From Edaphobacter lichenicola (GTDB lineage Bacteria > Acidobacteriota > Terriglobia > Terriglobales > Acidobacteriaceae), in the NCBI RefSeq assembly GCF_014201315.1, contig NZ_JACHDY010000006.1:248001-312000 (forward strand): a stretch of DNA of 64,000 bases, written 5' to 3'. This document shows, piece after piece, positions 44,590-53,056 of the stretch. Position 1 is the stretch's first letter. Each line of letters opens with the position of its first letter. The position numbers were made by a program, and so were the translations under genes. The notes below the pieces were generated by a model, which saw only the letters and a program-made list of their open reading frames with translations, ran no database searches and was not told where the DNA came from.

Positions 44590-44904
44590 ATGTATGACAT
44601 GGCGAATTTGAAGAAGCTGAGCGTGCTGGGGGAGGGCGCTCCGGAGGCGATGAAGGCTTTCTGGGCGTTCGATAAGGCGGCGCTGAAGGATGGGGTGGTC
44701 CCCAAGAAATACAAGGAGTTGATGGCGGTGGCGGTGGCGTTGACGACGCAGTGTCCGTACTGCCTGGAGATTCATCGAGCCGTTGCGGTGACTGCGGGGG
44801 CTACTCAGGAGGAGTTGGCTGAGACGGCTTTGGTGGCTGCTGCGCTTCGTGCCGGGGCGGCTGTTACGCATGCTACTCATTTGATGGGCGGGGGGAAGAG
44901 TTAG
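44590..44904 (+). CDS. Carboxymuconolactone decarboxylase / AhpD-like protein
   Basis: A 104-residue all-helical protein of the AhpD fold. The redox centre is CPYCLEIH, with Cys55, Cys58 and the relay His62, plus the preceding Lys-Glu-Leu-Met helix. Such proteins reduce peroxides or disulfides; some lack tested activity. The ATG at 44590 has TGGGAGAGA five bases ahead, and the 18-residue extension upstream is unlike the family. Next to no obvious partner; the peroxidase at 0-1 kb is not linked. Confidence 0.88.
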   Translation: MYDMANLKKLSVLGEGAPEAMKAFWAFDKAALKDGVVPKKYKELMAVAVALTTQCPYCLEIHRAVAVTAGATQEELAETALVAAALRAGAAVTHATHLMGGGKS

Positions 44905-44970
44905 GGGATCTTTGTGTGAGGGGAAGCGGGTTTCTCCATGGAGCGGCCACGATGAAACGGTGGCCCGCTC

Positions 44971-45175
44971 CGGTTGAAATGACGATTTTTGTTGGGAAGA
45001 GCGGCAACGGTTGGATTGTCTGGGTTGGAAGGTTCGAACGGTATGGGTGGGTTGAATGTTTCGGGATCCTTCACTCCGTTCAGGATGACGGCGAAGAGCT
45101 GAACAACGGCAACGGCAACGGCGACGGCGACGGCGACGGCAAATACGGGGATTCTTTGCTTCGCTCAGAATGACG
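44971..45175 (+). repeat. Dispersed intergenic repeat, copy A
   Basis: A block starting CGGTTGAAATGACGATTTTT, then shared text around GGTTGG, GGTTGGAAGGTTCGA and GGTATGGGTGGG, then GGGATCCTTCACTCC and CAGGATGACGGC. It ends in GGCAAC/GGCGAC hexamer runs and a closing CAGAATGACGGC. The same order recurs at 46121 and 50534. It lies between the AhpD-like gene and a convergent gene, in non-coding DNA. Confidence 0.75.
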
Positions 45176-45193
45176 GCGTTTTTCGGTGAGTGG

Positions 45194-46081
45194 TTAGTGG
45201 TGGGTGACGGGGGCTTGGGTTTGGTGGGTGAAGCTGTCGTAGAAGAGGGTGTAGCCGGCCTGGTTGCCGCCTTCGATCTGGAAGAGAACTTCGGAGTGGC
45301 CCTCGTGGGCGAAGTCGGCGGCGCCGGCGAGGCGCAGGAGGCGGCCCAGGTGCTGGACCTGTCCGGTAGGGGAGATGGCGAACCAGTGGTTGATCCAGGC
45401 GTCGTCGGGCGGGCCGTCGCAGAGGTAGCCGTTGAGGGTGACCTCGAGGATGCGCCAGTTTTTGTTTGAGACGTAGGAGGAGCCGGGGGCGATCTGGTCG
45501 TCGGTGATGGTGGATTCGTGGTAATTCGATGGTGCGTTGGTGGTGGTTTGCGTGCAGTTCTTTGGGTGGGGGTAGAGTTTGTGGAAGGTTTGGCGGACGT
45601 GGGTGACGTCGAGTGGGAATGGGGCGGCGGGTTGCCAGTTGTCGGGGTCGTGCAGGGTGGGGAGGGTGGTGGCGAGGATGGTGTGGGGCGGGTCGGGCTG
45701 GTCGGGTGTGGGGCGCGGCTCGAGGTGGGCTACAGCGGCTGGGTTGGTGATGGCCTGAACACCGATCTCGGAGTAGAAGCGGTAGGCGGCGGGAGTGTTT
45801 GCGATGACCATGGCTACGGGCTTGCCGTCTTTGATGAGGTTCCATGCTGTGGTGGGCGGGAAGACGTGGGGAATGGTCTTGAGGCAGGCTTCGTCCTGGC
45901 AGAGGGCGTTGTAGGAGCGCCATAGCCGGCCGGATTGGTGGAAGAGGACGCGGATACCGGGTTGGCCCTGGTTGTTTCCGTTGTCTAAGGCGGAGGATTC
46001 GAAGATGCCGATGAGGGGTGCGCGCTGCGCGGCGGCGAGGGTGGAGAGGAGAAGCAGGAGGGTGAGTGCTGGGGGCTTCAT
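45194..46081 (-). CDS. Secreted protein of unknown function
   Basis: A 295-residue protein with a clear signal peptide (MKPPALTLLLLLSTLAAAQR). The mature part has paired Cys (ALCQDEACLK; NGYLCDGP; KNCTQ), many Pro and Thr residues and a central Pro-rich stretch. I recognise no domain or catalytic motif. It is flanked on both sides by copies of the dispersed repeat, so it may be a lone transcription unit. Confidence 0.7.
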   Translation of the reverse strand: MKPPALTLLLLLSTLAAAQRAPLIGIFESSALDNGNNQGQPGIRVLFHQSGRLWRSYNALCQDEACLKTIPHVFPPTTAWNLIKDGKPVAMVIANTPAAYRFYSEIGVQAITNPAAVAHLEPRPTPDQPDPPHTILATTLPTLHDPDNWQPAAPFPLDVTHVRQTFHKLYPHPKNCTQTTTNAPSNYHESTITDDQIAPGSSYVSNKNWRILEVTLNGYLCDGPPDDAWINHWFAISPTGQVQHLGRLLRLAGAADFAHEGHSEVLFQIEGGNQAGYTLFYDSFTHQTQAPVTHH

Positions 46082-46120
46082 GGTGGGGTTAGTTTACGCA
46101 TGGTGACTTGCGTGGGTGCG

Positions 46121-46284
46121 GTCGAAGTGACGATTTTTGTGGGGGGAAAGAACGGCAACGGTTGGAGTGTTTGGGTTGGAAGGTTCGAATGGTATGGGTG
46201 GGTGGAAGGTGTCGGATCCTTCCCCTTCGGCTCGCTCAGGGTCAGGATGACGACGAAGGGCAGGGCAACGGCAAATACGGGGGT
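46121..46284 (+). repeat. Dispersed intergenic repeat, copy B
   Basis: It begins GTCGAAGTGACGATTTTTGT and continues with AACGGTTGGAGTGTTTGGG, GGTTGGAAGGTTCGAATGG, a TCGGATCCTTCC motif and CAGGATGACGACGAA, ending in a short GGCAAC run. It is closest to copy C. It sits just upstream of the secreted-protein gene start, on the other strand. Confidence 0.75.
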
Positions 46285-46375
46285 CTTGACGGATACCGGA
46301 GCATGAATCGGTTCGCTGCAACTGAGAGCTGTGGCCGCAATCCACTGCGCAGTTCACGGTGACGCTGTGAACTGC

Positions 46376-46560
46376 TTCGGTCGAGATGGCGAATTTTTCT
46401 TGGGTGGAAGTAAGTGGGTGGAAGTAAAGATAGCAGCAACCGCAACCGCAACCGCAACTGCAAAAGCAACGACAACTGCAAAAGCGACCGCAGATCCCCT
46501 TCGGGGATGACAACCAGAAGAGCAACGGCAACTGCAAAGGCAACAGCGGGGAGATTTGCA
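46376..46560 (+). repeat. CGCAAC-type hexamer-rich tract
   Basis: After a piece similar to the head of the dispersed repeat (GTCGAGATGGCGAATTTTTC) come two GTGGGTGGAAGTAA-like units. Runs of CGCAAC, GCAACT and GCAAAA follow, around GATCCCCTTCGGGGATGACA. With copy B this fills most of 46082-46728. The remainder holds only the leader of the next gene, with AGGAGG at 46716-46721. Confidence 0.65.
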
Positions 46561-46728
46561 CAGTTTTTGATAGGACTACACGGGTCACGAAGAATTCATC
46601 TGGCAGTCATGCTGCGTTGCATCCATCGGAGGAGTATCGCTCTGAAGTAGCTGTTCTGTCCCACAACTCTTCGGCGCAATTTTTCCGCTGCCCAACTCTT
46701 CCGCCCAATTGATTCAGGAGGTTTCACC

Positions 46729-47853
46729 ATGTCTACCGTACCGTCTCCGATGATCTCGCGCAACGCTCTGGTTGCGTCAGTTGTGTCCGTTGCGTCCGCC
46801 GCCATGCTGCTTGGCGTTGCCCCGGCGTTTGGCCAGGCCAATGCTCCTTTGGCCGCAGATGGTTATACGCTTAGCGTCTTCGCCACTGGTGTGGTGGGGC
46901 AGTACACCCATCCGGACTCGCTTGCGGTCTTCCAGGACCATGTCTACATTGCTTACGGCGATGGCAACGACCCGACGGGCGCCGATGGCAAGACGAATAT
47001 GGTGGTGGAGTATACGCGCGCGGGCCAGAAGGTCTACAGCTTTACGGTCAAGGGACATAACGACGGCATGAAGGTGAATCCCTACACGCACAAGCTGTGG
47101 GTGATGCAGAACGAAGATGCGAATCCGAATCTGGTGGTGTTCGATCCGGTGACGCGGCAGACGACGCTGTACTCGTTTGCGGCACCGCCGCAGGCTGGCG
47201 GGGGCTACGACGATATTACGTTTAGCAATGGGAAGGCCTATCTGAGCGCGTCGAATCCTGCGCACAATCCAAACAGCGAGCCGGCGATCGTGCAAGCGAC
47301 GCTGGTGGGCACGACGGTGGTGGTGACGCCGGTGCTGGAAGGAACGGCGGCAGCGACGGACATTCTGACGGGGAAGACGGTGACGTTGAATCTGCAGGAT
47401 CCGGATTCGATGACGACGGCGCCGGGCGGGAACCTGGTGCTGGACAGCCAGGGGGATTCGGAGCTGGTGATTGTGAGCAATCCGGGATTGACGCAGCAGC
47501 GCGTGCTGCAGGTTCCGTTGAGCTCGCCGTATGGCCAGCCGCAGGTGGATGACACGTTGTTTACGCCGGATGCCGACGGGTTTCTGCTGGTGAGCGACAC
47601 GGCGAAGGATATTACGTACAAGATCAGCAAGAAGGTGTTTGTTCCTGGGATAGCGTACTCGGCTGGGGTTGCGGGCAGCAGCGCGGCGCCTGGATTTGTG
47701 GGCCAGCTGGACCTGGCGTTTGGGCTGTTGACGCCGATTGTGAGCGGGATGCAGAGTCCGCATGGACTTGCGTTTGTGACGACGAGCACCGCTGACGATT
47801 CGGCTGTGGAGAAGCTGAAGGAGGCTTGCTCGGCGTTGTATCCGAGCGAGTAA
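46729..47853 (+). CDS. Secreted beta-propeller-like protein of unknown function
   Basis: A 374-residue protein. AGGAGG lies seven bases before the ATG, followed by a signal peptide (ASVVSVASAAMLLGVAPAFGQA). The mature part has repeated strand patterns (DSLAVFQDHVYIAYGDGND, LWVMQNEDANPNLVVFDP, DTLFTPDADGFLLVSDTAKD) that suggest a propeller of six or seven blades. No metal or catalytic site is recognised. It ends with a predicted short helix containing one Cys (KLKEACSALYPSE). Confidence 0.75.
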   Translation: MSTVPSPMISRNALVASVVSVASAAMLLGVAPAFGQANAPLAADGYTLSVFATGVVGQYTHPDSLAVFQDHVYIAYGDGNDPTGADGKTNMVVEYTRAGQKVYSFTVKGHNDGMKVNPYTHKLWVMQNEDANPNLVVFDPVTRQTTLYSFAAPPQAGGGYDDITFSNGKAYLSASNPAHNPNSEPAIVQATLVGTTVVVTPVLEGTAAATDILTGKTVTLNLQDPDSMTTAPGGNLVLDSQGDSELVIVSNPGLTQQRVLQVPLSSPYGQPQVDDTLFTPDADGFLLVSDTAKDITYKISKKVFVPGIAYSAGVAGSSAAPGFVGQLDLAFGLLTPIVSGMQSPHGLAFVTTSTADDSAVEKLKEACSALYPSE

Positions 47854-48054
47854 GGACGGGTGGCTGGAGGAGAGAGGCCGCCGGGGATCGGGAGGATTCT
47901 GTACGATTCTGGAGGATTCCGGGTGGCCTTTTTGAGTGGCCTTGCGTCTTAGGGGTATCAGGGTATCGTCCCAATGGGATCGAGCCAGCGACGCGGCCGC
48001 TGCGTTATGCTGGCGGGGTTTGACGAACGGTAGTTTAGAAAAAGGAGAAGCATT

Positions 48055-48441
48055 ATGACGACGCAGACACAGGTTATGACGACACAGGAGTTGGCAGATA
48101 AGTTGGTTGGGCTTTGCCGGGAGGGAAAGTTTGAGGAGGCAACGGGGAGCTTGTACTCCGAGGAGATTGTGAGCATGGAGGCTGGGGCGCCTCCGGGAGG
48201 GTCGCGCGAGTCGAAGGGACTGGCGGCGGTGAAGGGGAAGGGGGAGTGGTGGGCGGCAAACCATGAGGTTCACTCCTGTACGGTCGAGGGACCGCTGGTG
48301 GCCGGGTCGCACTTTGCGTGCACCTTCAAACTGGATGTGACATTCAAACCGGACGGCCGGCGCTTCGTGATGGAAGAGGTTGCGGTGTACAAGGTCGTGG
48401 ACGGCAAGGTGGTCTACGAAGAGTTCTTCTACAACATGTAG
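48055..48441 (+). CDS. SnoaL/NTF2-like protein
   Basis: A 128-residue cytoplasmic protein of the NTF2-like alpha+beta-barrel fold: an N-terminal helix pair (TTQELADKLVGLCREGKFEEA), then strands KGKGEWWAANHEVHSC, FKLDVTFKPDGRRFVMEE and a last KVVDGKVVYEEFFYN. AAAGGAGAAG precedes the ATG. Members act as small isomerases, cyclases or ligand binders; function here is unknown. Confidence 0.85.
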   Translation: MTTQTQVMTTQELADKLVGLCREGKFEEATGSLYSEEIVSMEAGAPPGGSRESKGLAAVKGKGEWWAANHEVHSCTVEGPLVAGSHFACTFKLDVTFKPDGRRFVMEEVAVYKVVDGKVVYEEFFYNM

Positions 48442-48504
48442 TAGTAGCTGCTCTCTCCGCCTGGATGATTGATCCGGGCGGAGGGTCTTTGATTTATCGG
48501 GGAT

Positions 48505-50301
48505 TTATCTGCGTTTGCCGGCAGCGGCTTTGCGGCGGTTGGTTACGGCGTGAGGCTTGCGTGCGGGGCGCGTGCGGAGGGGCTTTTTCTTGCTGCCTTT
48601 GTTCTTTCCGCCTTTCGACGTGGTGGAGGCGGAGGGGTTTACGACGGAGATGATTTTTGTGCCGATTGGCGAGCCGAGGCCGGTGCAGGCGTCCCAACCG
48701 GGGCCGGCGATGAAGCCTACTGGAGTGCCCTGATAGTTGGTGCCGGAGGTGATGTCGTTGAAGGCGGCTTTGCCTTTGGCGGCGTAGATTGCGGGTTGGA
48801 GGAAGCCTGCGGATTTGCCGTTTTGCGAGTTGGCGAGGGCGATGAGGCCGGCCCAGAGGGGGGCTACGGCGCTGGTGCCACCGATGGGGAGGGTCTGGCC
48901 GTCGACGCGGATGGTGTAGCCGGTGGAGGGGTCGGCGTTGCCGGCGACGTCGGGGACGCCTCGGCCTCCGCCTGGCGTGGTGGGGGCGGGGACACCTGCG
49001 TTGGCCTGCCAGGTGGGCAGGGGGAAGAAGTTGCTGACGCCGCCGCCGGTTGCGCCTTCGTTGTTGGCTAGCTCGTTCCAGACGACCTCGGAGGTGATGG
49101 AGGAGCCGCTGCCGAGGAGCTTGGTTCCACCGCAGGCGAGGACGTGGGGGCTGGAGGCGGGGAAGTCGACGTGGTTCTGGCCGTCGGTGACGCTGTCGGT
49201 GGAGCCGTTGTCTCCGGCGGCGACGGTGATGGTGATGCCGAGGGCGGCGGCGGACTGGCAGGCGGCGTCGAGTGCGTTGAGGGCTTGGGCGGTCCAGCTG
49301 GATTCGGGGCCGCCCCAGCTGATGGAGATGACGCTGGGCTTGTTGGTGGTGTCGTGGACGGCGGTGGCGACGGCGTCGATGAAACCCTGGTCGGTGTTGG
49401 GGGCGAAGTAGACGACGATGTTGGCGCCGGGGGCTACGGCGGCGGCGACTTCGATGTCGAGCATGACTTCGCCGTCGGCGCTGTTGACGGTGCTGGGGCT
49501 GTTTTTGCCGCCGTCGACGGAGACTGCGGTGACTTTGGGGGGCTTCTGGCCGAGGGTTTTGAAGTAGGCGGTGAGGTCGGCGGTTTTGTAGCCGCCGCCT
49601 AGCTCGAGGAGGCCGATGGTCTGGCCGGCGGCGGAGGCGTTGGCGGGGAACTGGTAGAGCGTGGCGATCTGGGGCGGAGTGTAGGAGATGTTGGTTGCGG
49701 CGGCGTTGGGTATGGCGATGTGGGGATGGGCGAAGCCTCCGGCCTGGGCGGCGTTGGCGGCGAGGTCGCCGCGCTGGCCTGCGATGCGGAAGTGGGGCTG
49801 GGCCTGGGGGCGGTTGTCTAGTCCGAGGACGGCTTCGACGGGGCCGACGAGTTCGGCGGGGAGTGTGATGCTGCCCTGGCGGACACGGTAGGTTGCGCCG
49901 TCGTAGGTCTTGTGGGTGAGGGTGACGCCGAATGCCTTTTGCATGGCGGCCATGGTGCCGGCGAGCTTGATGATGCGGCATTCGAGACTGAGTGGGTCGG
50001 GCACGACGGCGAGGCCGAACTCTTTGGCGAAGGTGCGGACGAGTTTCACGGCGGCGGGGTCGGCGGCGTGGCTTTGCTTGTATTGGGCGCGGGTGAGGCG
50101 TTGCTTGCCGAGGCGGTTGGCGGCTTTGAGGGGGGTCTTGCGGCGGACTATGACTGAGACGGTGATCTTGCCGCCGGAGGGTGCGGGCTTTTCGCCGGCG
50201 GGGTCGGCTGCGGCTGGGCGGAAGGGACTTTTTTCGCTGCCGGGAAGGACGGTGCGGGGGGAGGCTGCGATGTGGGGGGTGGAGGTTTTTTTCGTTGCCA
50301 T
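48505..50301 (-). CDS. S53 family serine-carboxyl peptidase (sedolisin/kumamolisin type)
   Basis: A 598-residue acid protease with an N-terminal pro-kumamolisin activation domain (about 45-165) and an S53 catalytic domain. The triad is visible: Glu268 and Asp272 in GEVMLDIEV, Ser467 in GGTSAVAP, with Asp354 in AAGDNGS for the oxyanion hole. No standard signal peptide is present, and the C-terminal 40 residues are Lys/Arg-rich (KGGKNKGSKKKPLRTRPARK). The ATG follows GGAGAACC. Family members are active at low pH, often secreted. Confidence 0.93.
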   Translation of the reverse strand: MATKKTSTPHIAASPRTVLPGSEKSPFRPAAADPAGEKPAPSGGKITVSVIVRRKTPLKAANRLGKQRLTRAQYKQSHAADPAAVKLVRTFAKEFGLAVVPDPLSLECRIIKLAGTMAAMQKAFGVTLTHKTYDGATYRVRQGSITLPAELVGPVEAVLGLDNRPQAQPHFRIAGQRGDLAANAAQAGGFAHPHIAIPNAAATNISYTPPQIATLYQFPANASAAGQTIGLLELGGGYKTADLTAYFKTLGQKPPKVTAVSVDGGKNSPSTVNSADGEVMLDIEVAAAVAPGANIVVYFAPNTDQGFIDAVATAVHDTTNKPSVISISWGGPESSWTAQALNALDAACQSAAALGITITVAAGDNGSTDSVTDGQNHVDFPASSPHVLACGGTKLLGSGSSITSEVVWNELANNEGATGGGVSNFFPLPTWQANAGVPAPTTPGGGRGVPDVAGNADPSTGYTIRVDGQTLPIGGTSAVAPLWAGLIALANSQNGKSAGFLQPAIYAAKGKAAFNDITSGTNYQGTPVGFIAGPGWDACTGLGSPIGTKIISVVNPSASTTSKGGKNKGSKKKPLRTRPARKPHAVTNRRKAAAGKRR

Positions 50302-50533
50302 GTTTGGTTCTCCAAATTTGGGGATGAATTTGTGAGATGGCCCGTAGGAGTCGGGATGGTTATCGAGATGACGAAGACCTATAGTATGCCCGTGCCGGTT
50401 GAGAGGGAAGCTTGATGGGTTGTGATCTTCATGCGTTTTTTTTGCGATTCGAGATGTAGTGCGACGACAACGGCAAGTTCAACGGCAAATGCGGGGGTCT
50501 CTCCACTGCGTCGCGCGATGAGACTGCGCGACT

Positions 50534-50706
50534 CCGGTCGAGATGACGATTTTTGTGGGGGGAAGGGAGGACAACGGTTGGTGTGTGGGCTGGAAGGTTC
50601 GAACGGTATGGGTGGGTGGAAGGTTTCGGGATCCTTCGCTGCGCTCAGGATGACAGCAAAGGCAAAGGCAAAGGCAACGGCAAGGGCAAGGGCAACGGCA
50701 ACGGCG
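50534..50706 (+). repeat. Dispersed intergenic repeat, copy C
   Basis: It begins CCGGTCGAGATGACGATTTT, runs through ACAACGGTTGGTGTGTGGG, GGCTGGAAGGTTCGAACGG and GGGATCCTTCGCTGCGCTC, then AGGATGACAGC. It ends in GGCAAA/GGCAAC hexamers up to the stop of the membrane-protein gene. It occupies most of the gene-free 50302-50707. Confidence 0.75.
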
Positions 50707-50707
50707 G

Positions 50708-51454
50708 CTAGAAGTGGCGCAGGGGTTCGGTGGTGGTGGTGGATTTGTAGTCGGGATCGCCGGGGATGGGGTCGAGGTTGGAGCGGAGGTCGGCGCTGCG
50801 CTCGAGGGAGCGGCTGACGATGTCGCGGGAGCCGAGGCCGACGGCGAGGGCGAGCGTGAGGACGATGCCGCCGAAGAGGATTCCGAAGGCGAGTTCGACG
50901 ACGGCGCCGCCGATCTGGAGGTGATCGAGGACCATGGCGGCGGTGAGAACGAGGACGAGCCACTTGATGCCGAGAGAGAGGAAGCGGGCGTACTGGAGCT
51001 TGGCGTTGACGGCTCCGATGAGGACGGAGCGCTCGAGGAAGCGGGCGATGAGGGTGCCGGCGATGAGGAGCAGGACAGCTCCGATGGAGTGGGTGAGGTA
51101 GGGGAGCACGAAGAGGGAGATCTGGGATTCGCCGGGGAAGGCGGCGTCGAAGGCGGAGATGCCGATGAAGCAGCCGATGGCGACGCAGCCCCAGAAGACC
51201 ACGCGAGCGAGCAGAGCGGTGGGGCTATGGGCGGGGGACCAGTCGGAGATGGTGGCTGAGGAGTTGCGGGCGAGGCGCTCGTCGAACTTGGCGGCGGTGA
51301 GCGAGCGGCGAAGGAGCGCGGCGAGGCCCATGCCGATGGCGGTCATGATGACGAGCGCGAGCAGAAGAGCGATGAGGGCCGGGAGAAAGCTCGCCAGTTT
51401 GAAGAGGACCTGGTGAGCGGATTGGCGGAGTGCCTGTTCGACTTGTTGCCACAT
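50708..51454 (-). CDS. MscS-related transmembrane protein
   Basis: A 248-residue inner-membrane protein with about five hydrophobic helices. The segment GAVVELAFGILFGGIVLTL followed by ALAVGLGSRDIVSRSLE matches the conserved TM helix repeat of mechanosensitive-channel relatives, but the cytoplasmic MscS beta domain is missing. GGAGAC precedes the ATG. It may modulate osmotic responses, which would fit the trehalose genes nearby, but this is only inference. Confidence 0.8.
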   Translation of the reverse strand: MWQQVEQALRQSAHQVLFKLASFLPALIALLLALVIMTAIGMGLAALLRRSLTAAKFDERLARNSSATISDWSPAHSPTALLARVVFWGCVAIGCFIGISAFDAAFPGESQISLFVLPYLTHSIGAVLLLIAGTLIARFLERSVLIGAVNAKLQYARFLSLGIKWLVLVLTAAMVLDHLQIGGAVVELAFGILFGGIVLTLALAVGLGSRDIVSRSLERSADLRSNLDPIPGDPDYKSTTTTEPLRHF

Positions 51455-51545
51455 GAGAGGGTCTCCTTACGGGTGCTGGCCTTTTTTGATCGCTTTTTGT
51501 TCCAAAGAGCTTTTTTGTTGAAGTGCTTTCTCTATGGTGCTTTTT

Positions 51546-52784
51546 CTATGGGTTGAAGCGGTCGGGCCATCGCCAGCGCGATACGAGATAGGGTTTGTCG
51601 GTTTCAAAGGCTGCGGCTAGATCCTGGACGTGTTTTTCGGGCGGCGTGCCTGTGCTGATCAGCGTGAGGTGCGAGGCGACCCATGCGAGATAGAGCGGGG
51701 TGAGCGCGCCGAGGAGGTGACCGCGGTTGATGGTGCGGAGGCGGTAGGCGAGGATGAAGTCGTAGACGATGCGGGCCCAGAGGTTGTCGGGCATGCGGAA
51801 GCTTTCGGGTTGGAGCATGGATAGCTTTTTGAGGCCGAGGAGCGAGTTGGGCGGCAGGACGAGGGACCAGATCTCGTGGAGGTTGGTGTAGGCGAGACGG
51901 AAGGCGTCGAGCATGGGGGCGGTGTCCGGCGGCTCGGCGATATGGGTGGTTTGGGGAAGGGGCTGGGCGGCGAACTGAGCGGCGGGCTGGGTGCCGCGGG
52001 CGCGCTGCCAGAAGGAGGCTTTGGCGTCGACGTCGGCGAAGAGGGAGCCGGCGATGAGGGCGAGGAGACTGTTGAGGTCGCGATTGGCGGGTTGCGGGAT
52101 GGTGCGCGGGGTGACTTCGACCTCGGCGATGGTGAAGTTGGCGGTGGAGGCTTCGGCGAGCGGCCAGAGGAAGGAGTCGTCCTGCGAGGCGGCGGTGAAG
52201 CGTTGCGCGGTGGCGGCGAGGCGGCCGGCCATGCGGAGGGAGACGCCGAGGTCGATGGCGAGGGGGAAGCGGGGGCGCGTTCCGAAGAGGGCGCGGGTGA
52301 CCGGGTAGAGGATGCCTGAGTTGACGAGGCCTTCGCGGGGACCGAGGTCGTAGTGCGCGACGGAGAGGTCGTTGGTGAGGGTGGAGCTGGCGAGGGTGCG
52401 GATGGTTTCGGGTTTGAGCGACTGAGATTCGGCGCCGAGGAGAAGGCAGCTGGAGACGCGGTTTTCCTGCGCGAGCTTGTAGGTGTTGAGATAGTCGGCT
52501 GCGGTGAGAACCCAGGGGGTGGCGGAGACGGCGGTGGGGGTGTAGGGGATGAGGCGAAGGGGGCTGCCGGAGGAGAGCTGAGGGGCGGTGTCGGGTGTGG
52601 CGACCAGGACGGTGTCGTTGGGAAAGGCGAGGGCGAGGTTGGAGAGGGTGGCTTCGAAGGCCTCCTGCGAGAGGGGAACGAGGCTGACGAGCAGGCTGCC
52701 GGTTGCGGTCGTCGCTGTCGTCGTCGCTGTGGTTGCAGGCATGGCGTTGGAGGTGAGGTCGATATTTGTGTCTGCGGAGGCCAT
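51546..52784 (-). CDS. Glycosyltransferase-like protein
   Basis: A 412-residue cytoplasmic protein. After a Thr/Ala-rich N-terminus, LVSLVPLSQEAFEATLSNL begins an alpha/beta domain. The C-terminal helical part (MPDNLWARIVYDFILAYRLR, then RGHLLGALTPLYLAWVAS) resembles that of glucosylglycerate/mannosylglycerate synthase-like glycosyltransferases. The N-terminal half lacks an obvious DxD metal motif, so activity is uncertain. Divergent from the GH15 gene and near TreYZ, so compatible-solute metabolism is plausible. Confidence 0.55.
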   Translation of the reverse strand: MASADTNIDLTSNAMPATTATTTATTATGSLLVSLVPLSQEAFEATLSNLALAFPNDTVLVATPDTAPQLSSGSPLRLIPYTPTAVSATPWVLTAADYLNTYKLAQENRVSSCLLLGAESQSLKPETIRTLASSTLTNDLSVAHYDLGPREGLVNSGILYPVTRALFGTRPRFPLAIDLGVSLRMAGRLAATAQRFTAASQDDSFLWPLAEASTANFTIAEVEVTPRTIPQPANRDLNSLLALIAGSLFADVDAKASFWQRARGTQPAAQFAAQPLPQTTHIAEPPDTAPMLDAFRLAYTNLHEIWSLVLPPNSLLGLKKLSMLQPESFRMPDNLWARIVYDFILAYRLRTINRGHLLGALTPLYLAWVASHLTLISTGTPPEKHVQDLAAAFETDKPYLVSRWRWPDRFNP

Positions 52785-53056
52785 CGTGCGATGTGGACTT
52801 TCTCGGTTCGGTTGGCGGTGGCTCAGGTTGCGAATAACTGGTTGTCGTTTCAGGAAGTGTTGCTGCCGTGAGTGTACTGCCGATTGTGATAGCGCGCGAG
52901 AGCGGGAGAGGCGGTCGGGAGAGATTTTCGCTGTCTTTTGCTGTCTTCAGTTTGCCTCGGGAGTTGCCTCGGGGAAATCTTCGCAGGCATACTTCCTTGC
53001 CTGATCTGAATTTATTGTTGTGTGCATCTTACCTGTCGTTAGTCGTTGTTAGAGAG

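Noticed and set aside
46430..46560. Regular short repeats resembling an array
   Set aside because: The units are six bases long with no unique spacers, so this is a microsatellite-like tract and not CRISPR.
48494..49981. A minus-strand frame of 495 codons across the S53 gene
   Set aside because: It is an Arg/Pro-rich alternate frame; the catalytic motifs belong to the frame 48505-50301.
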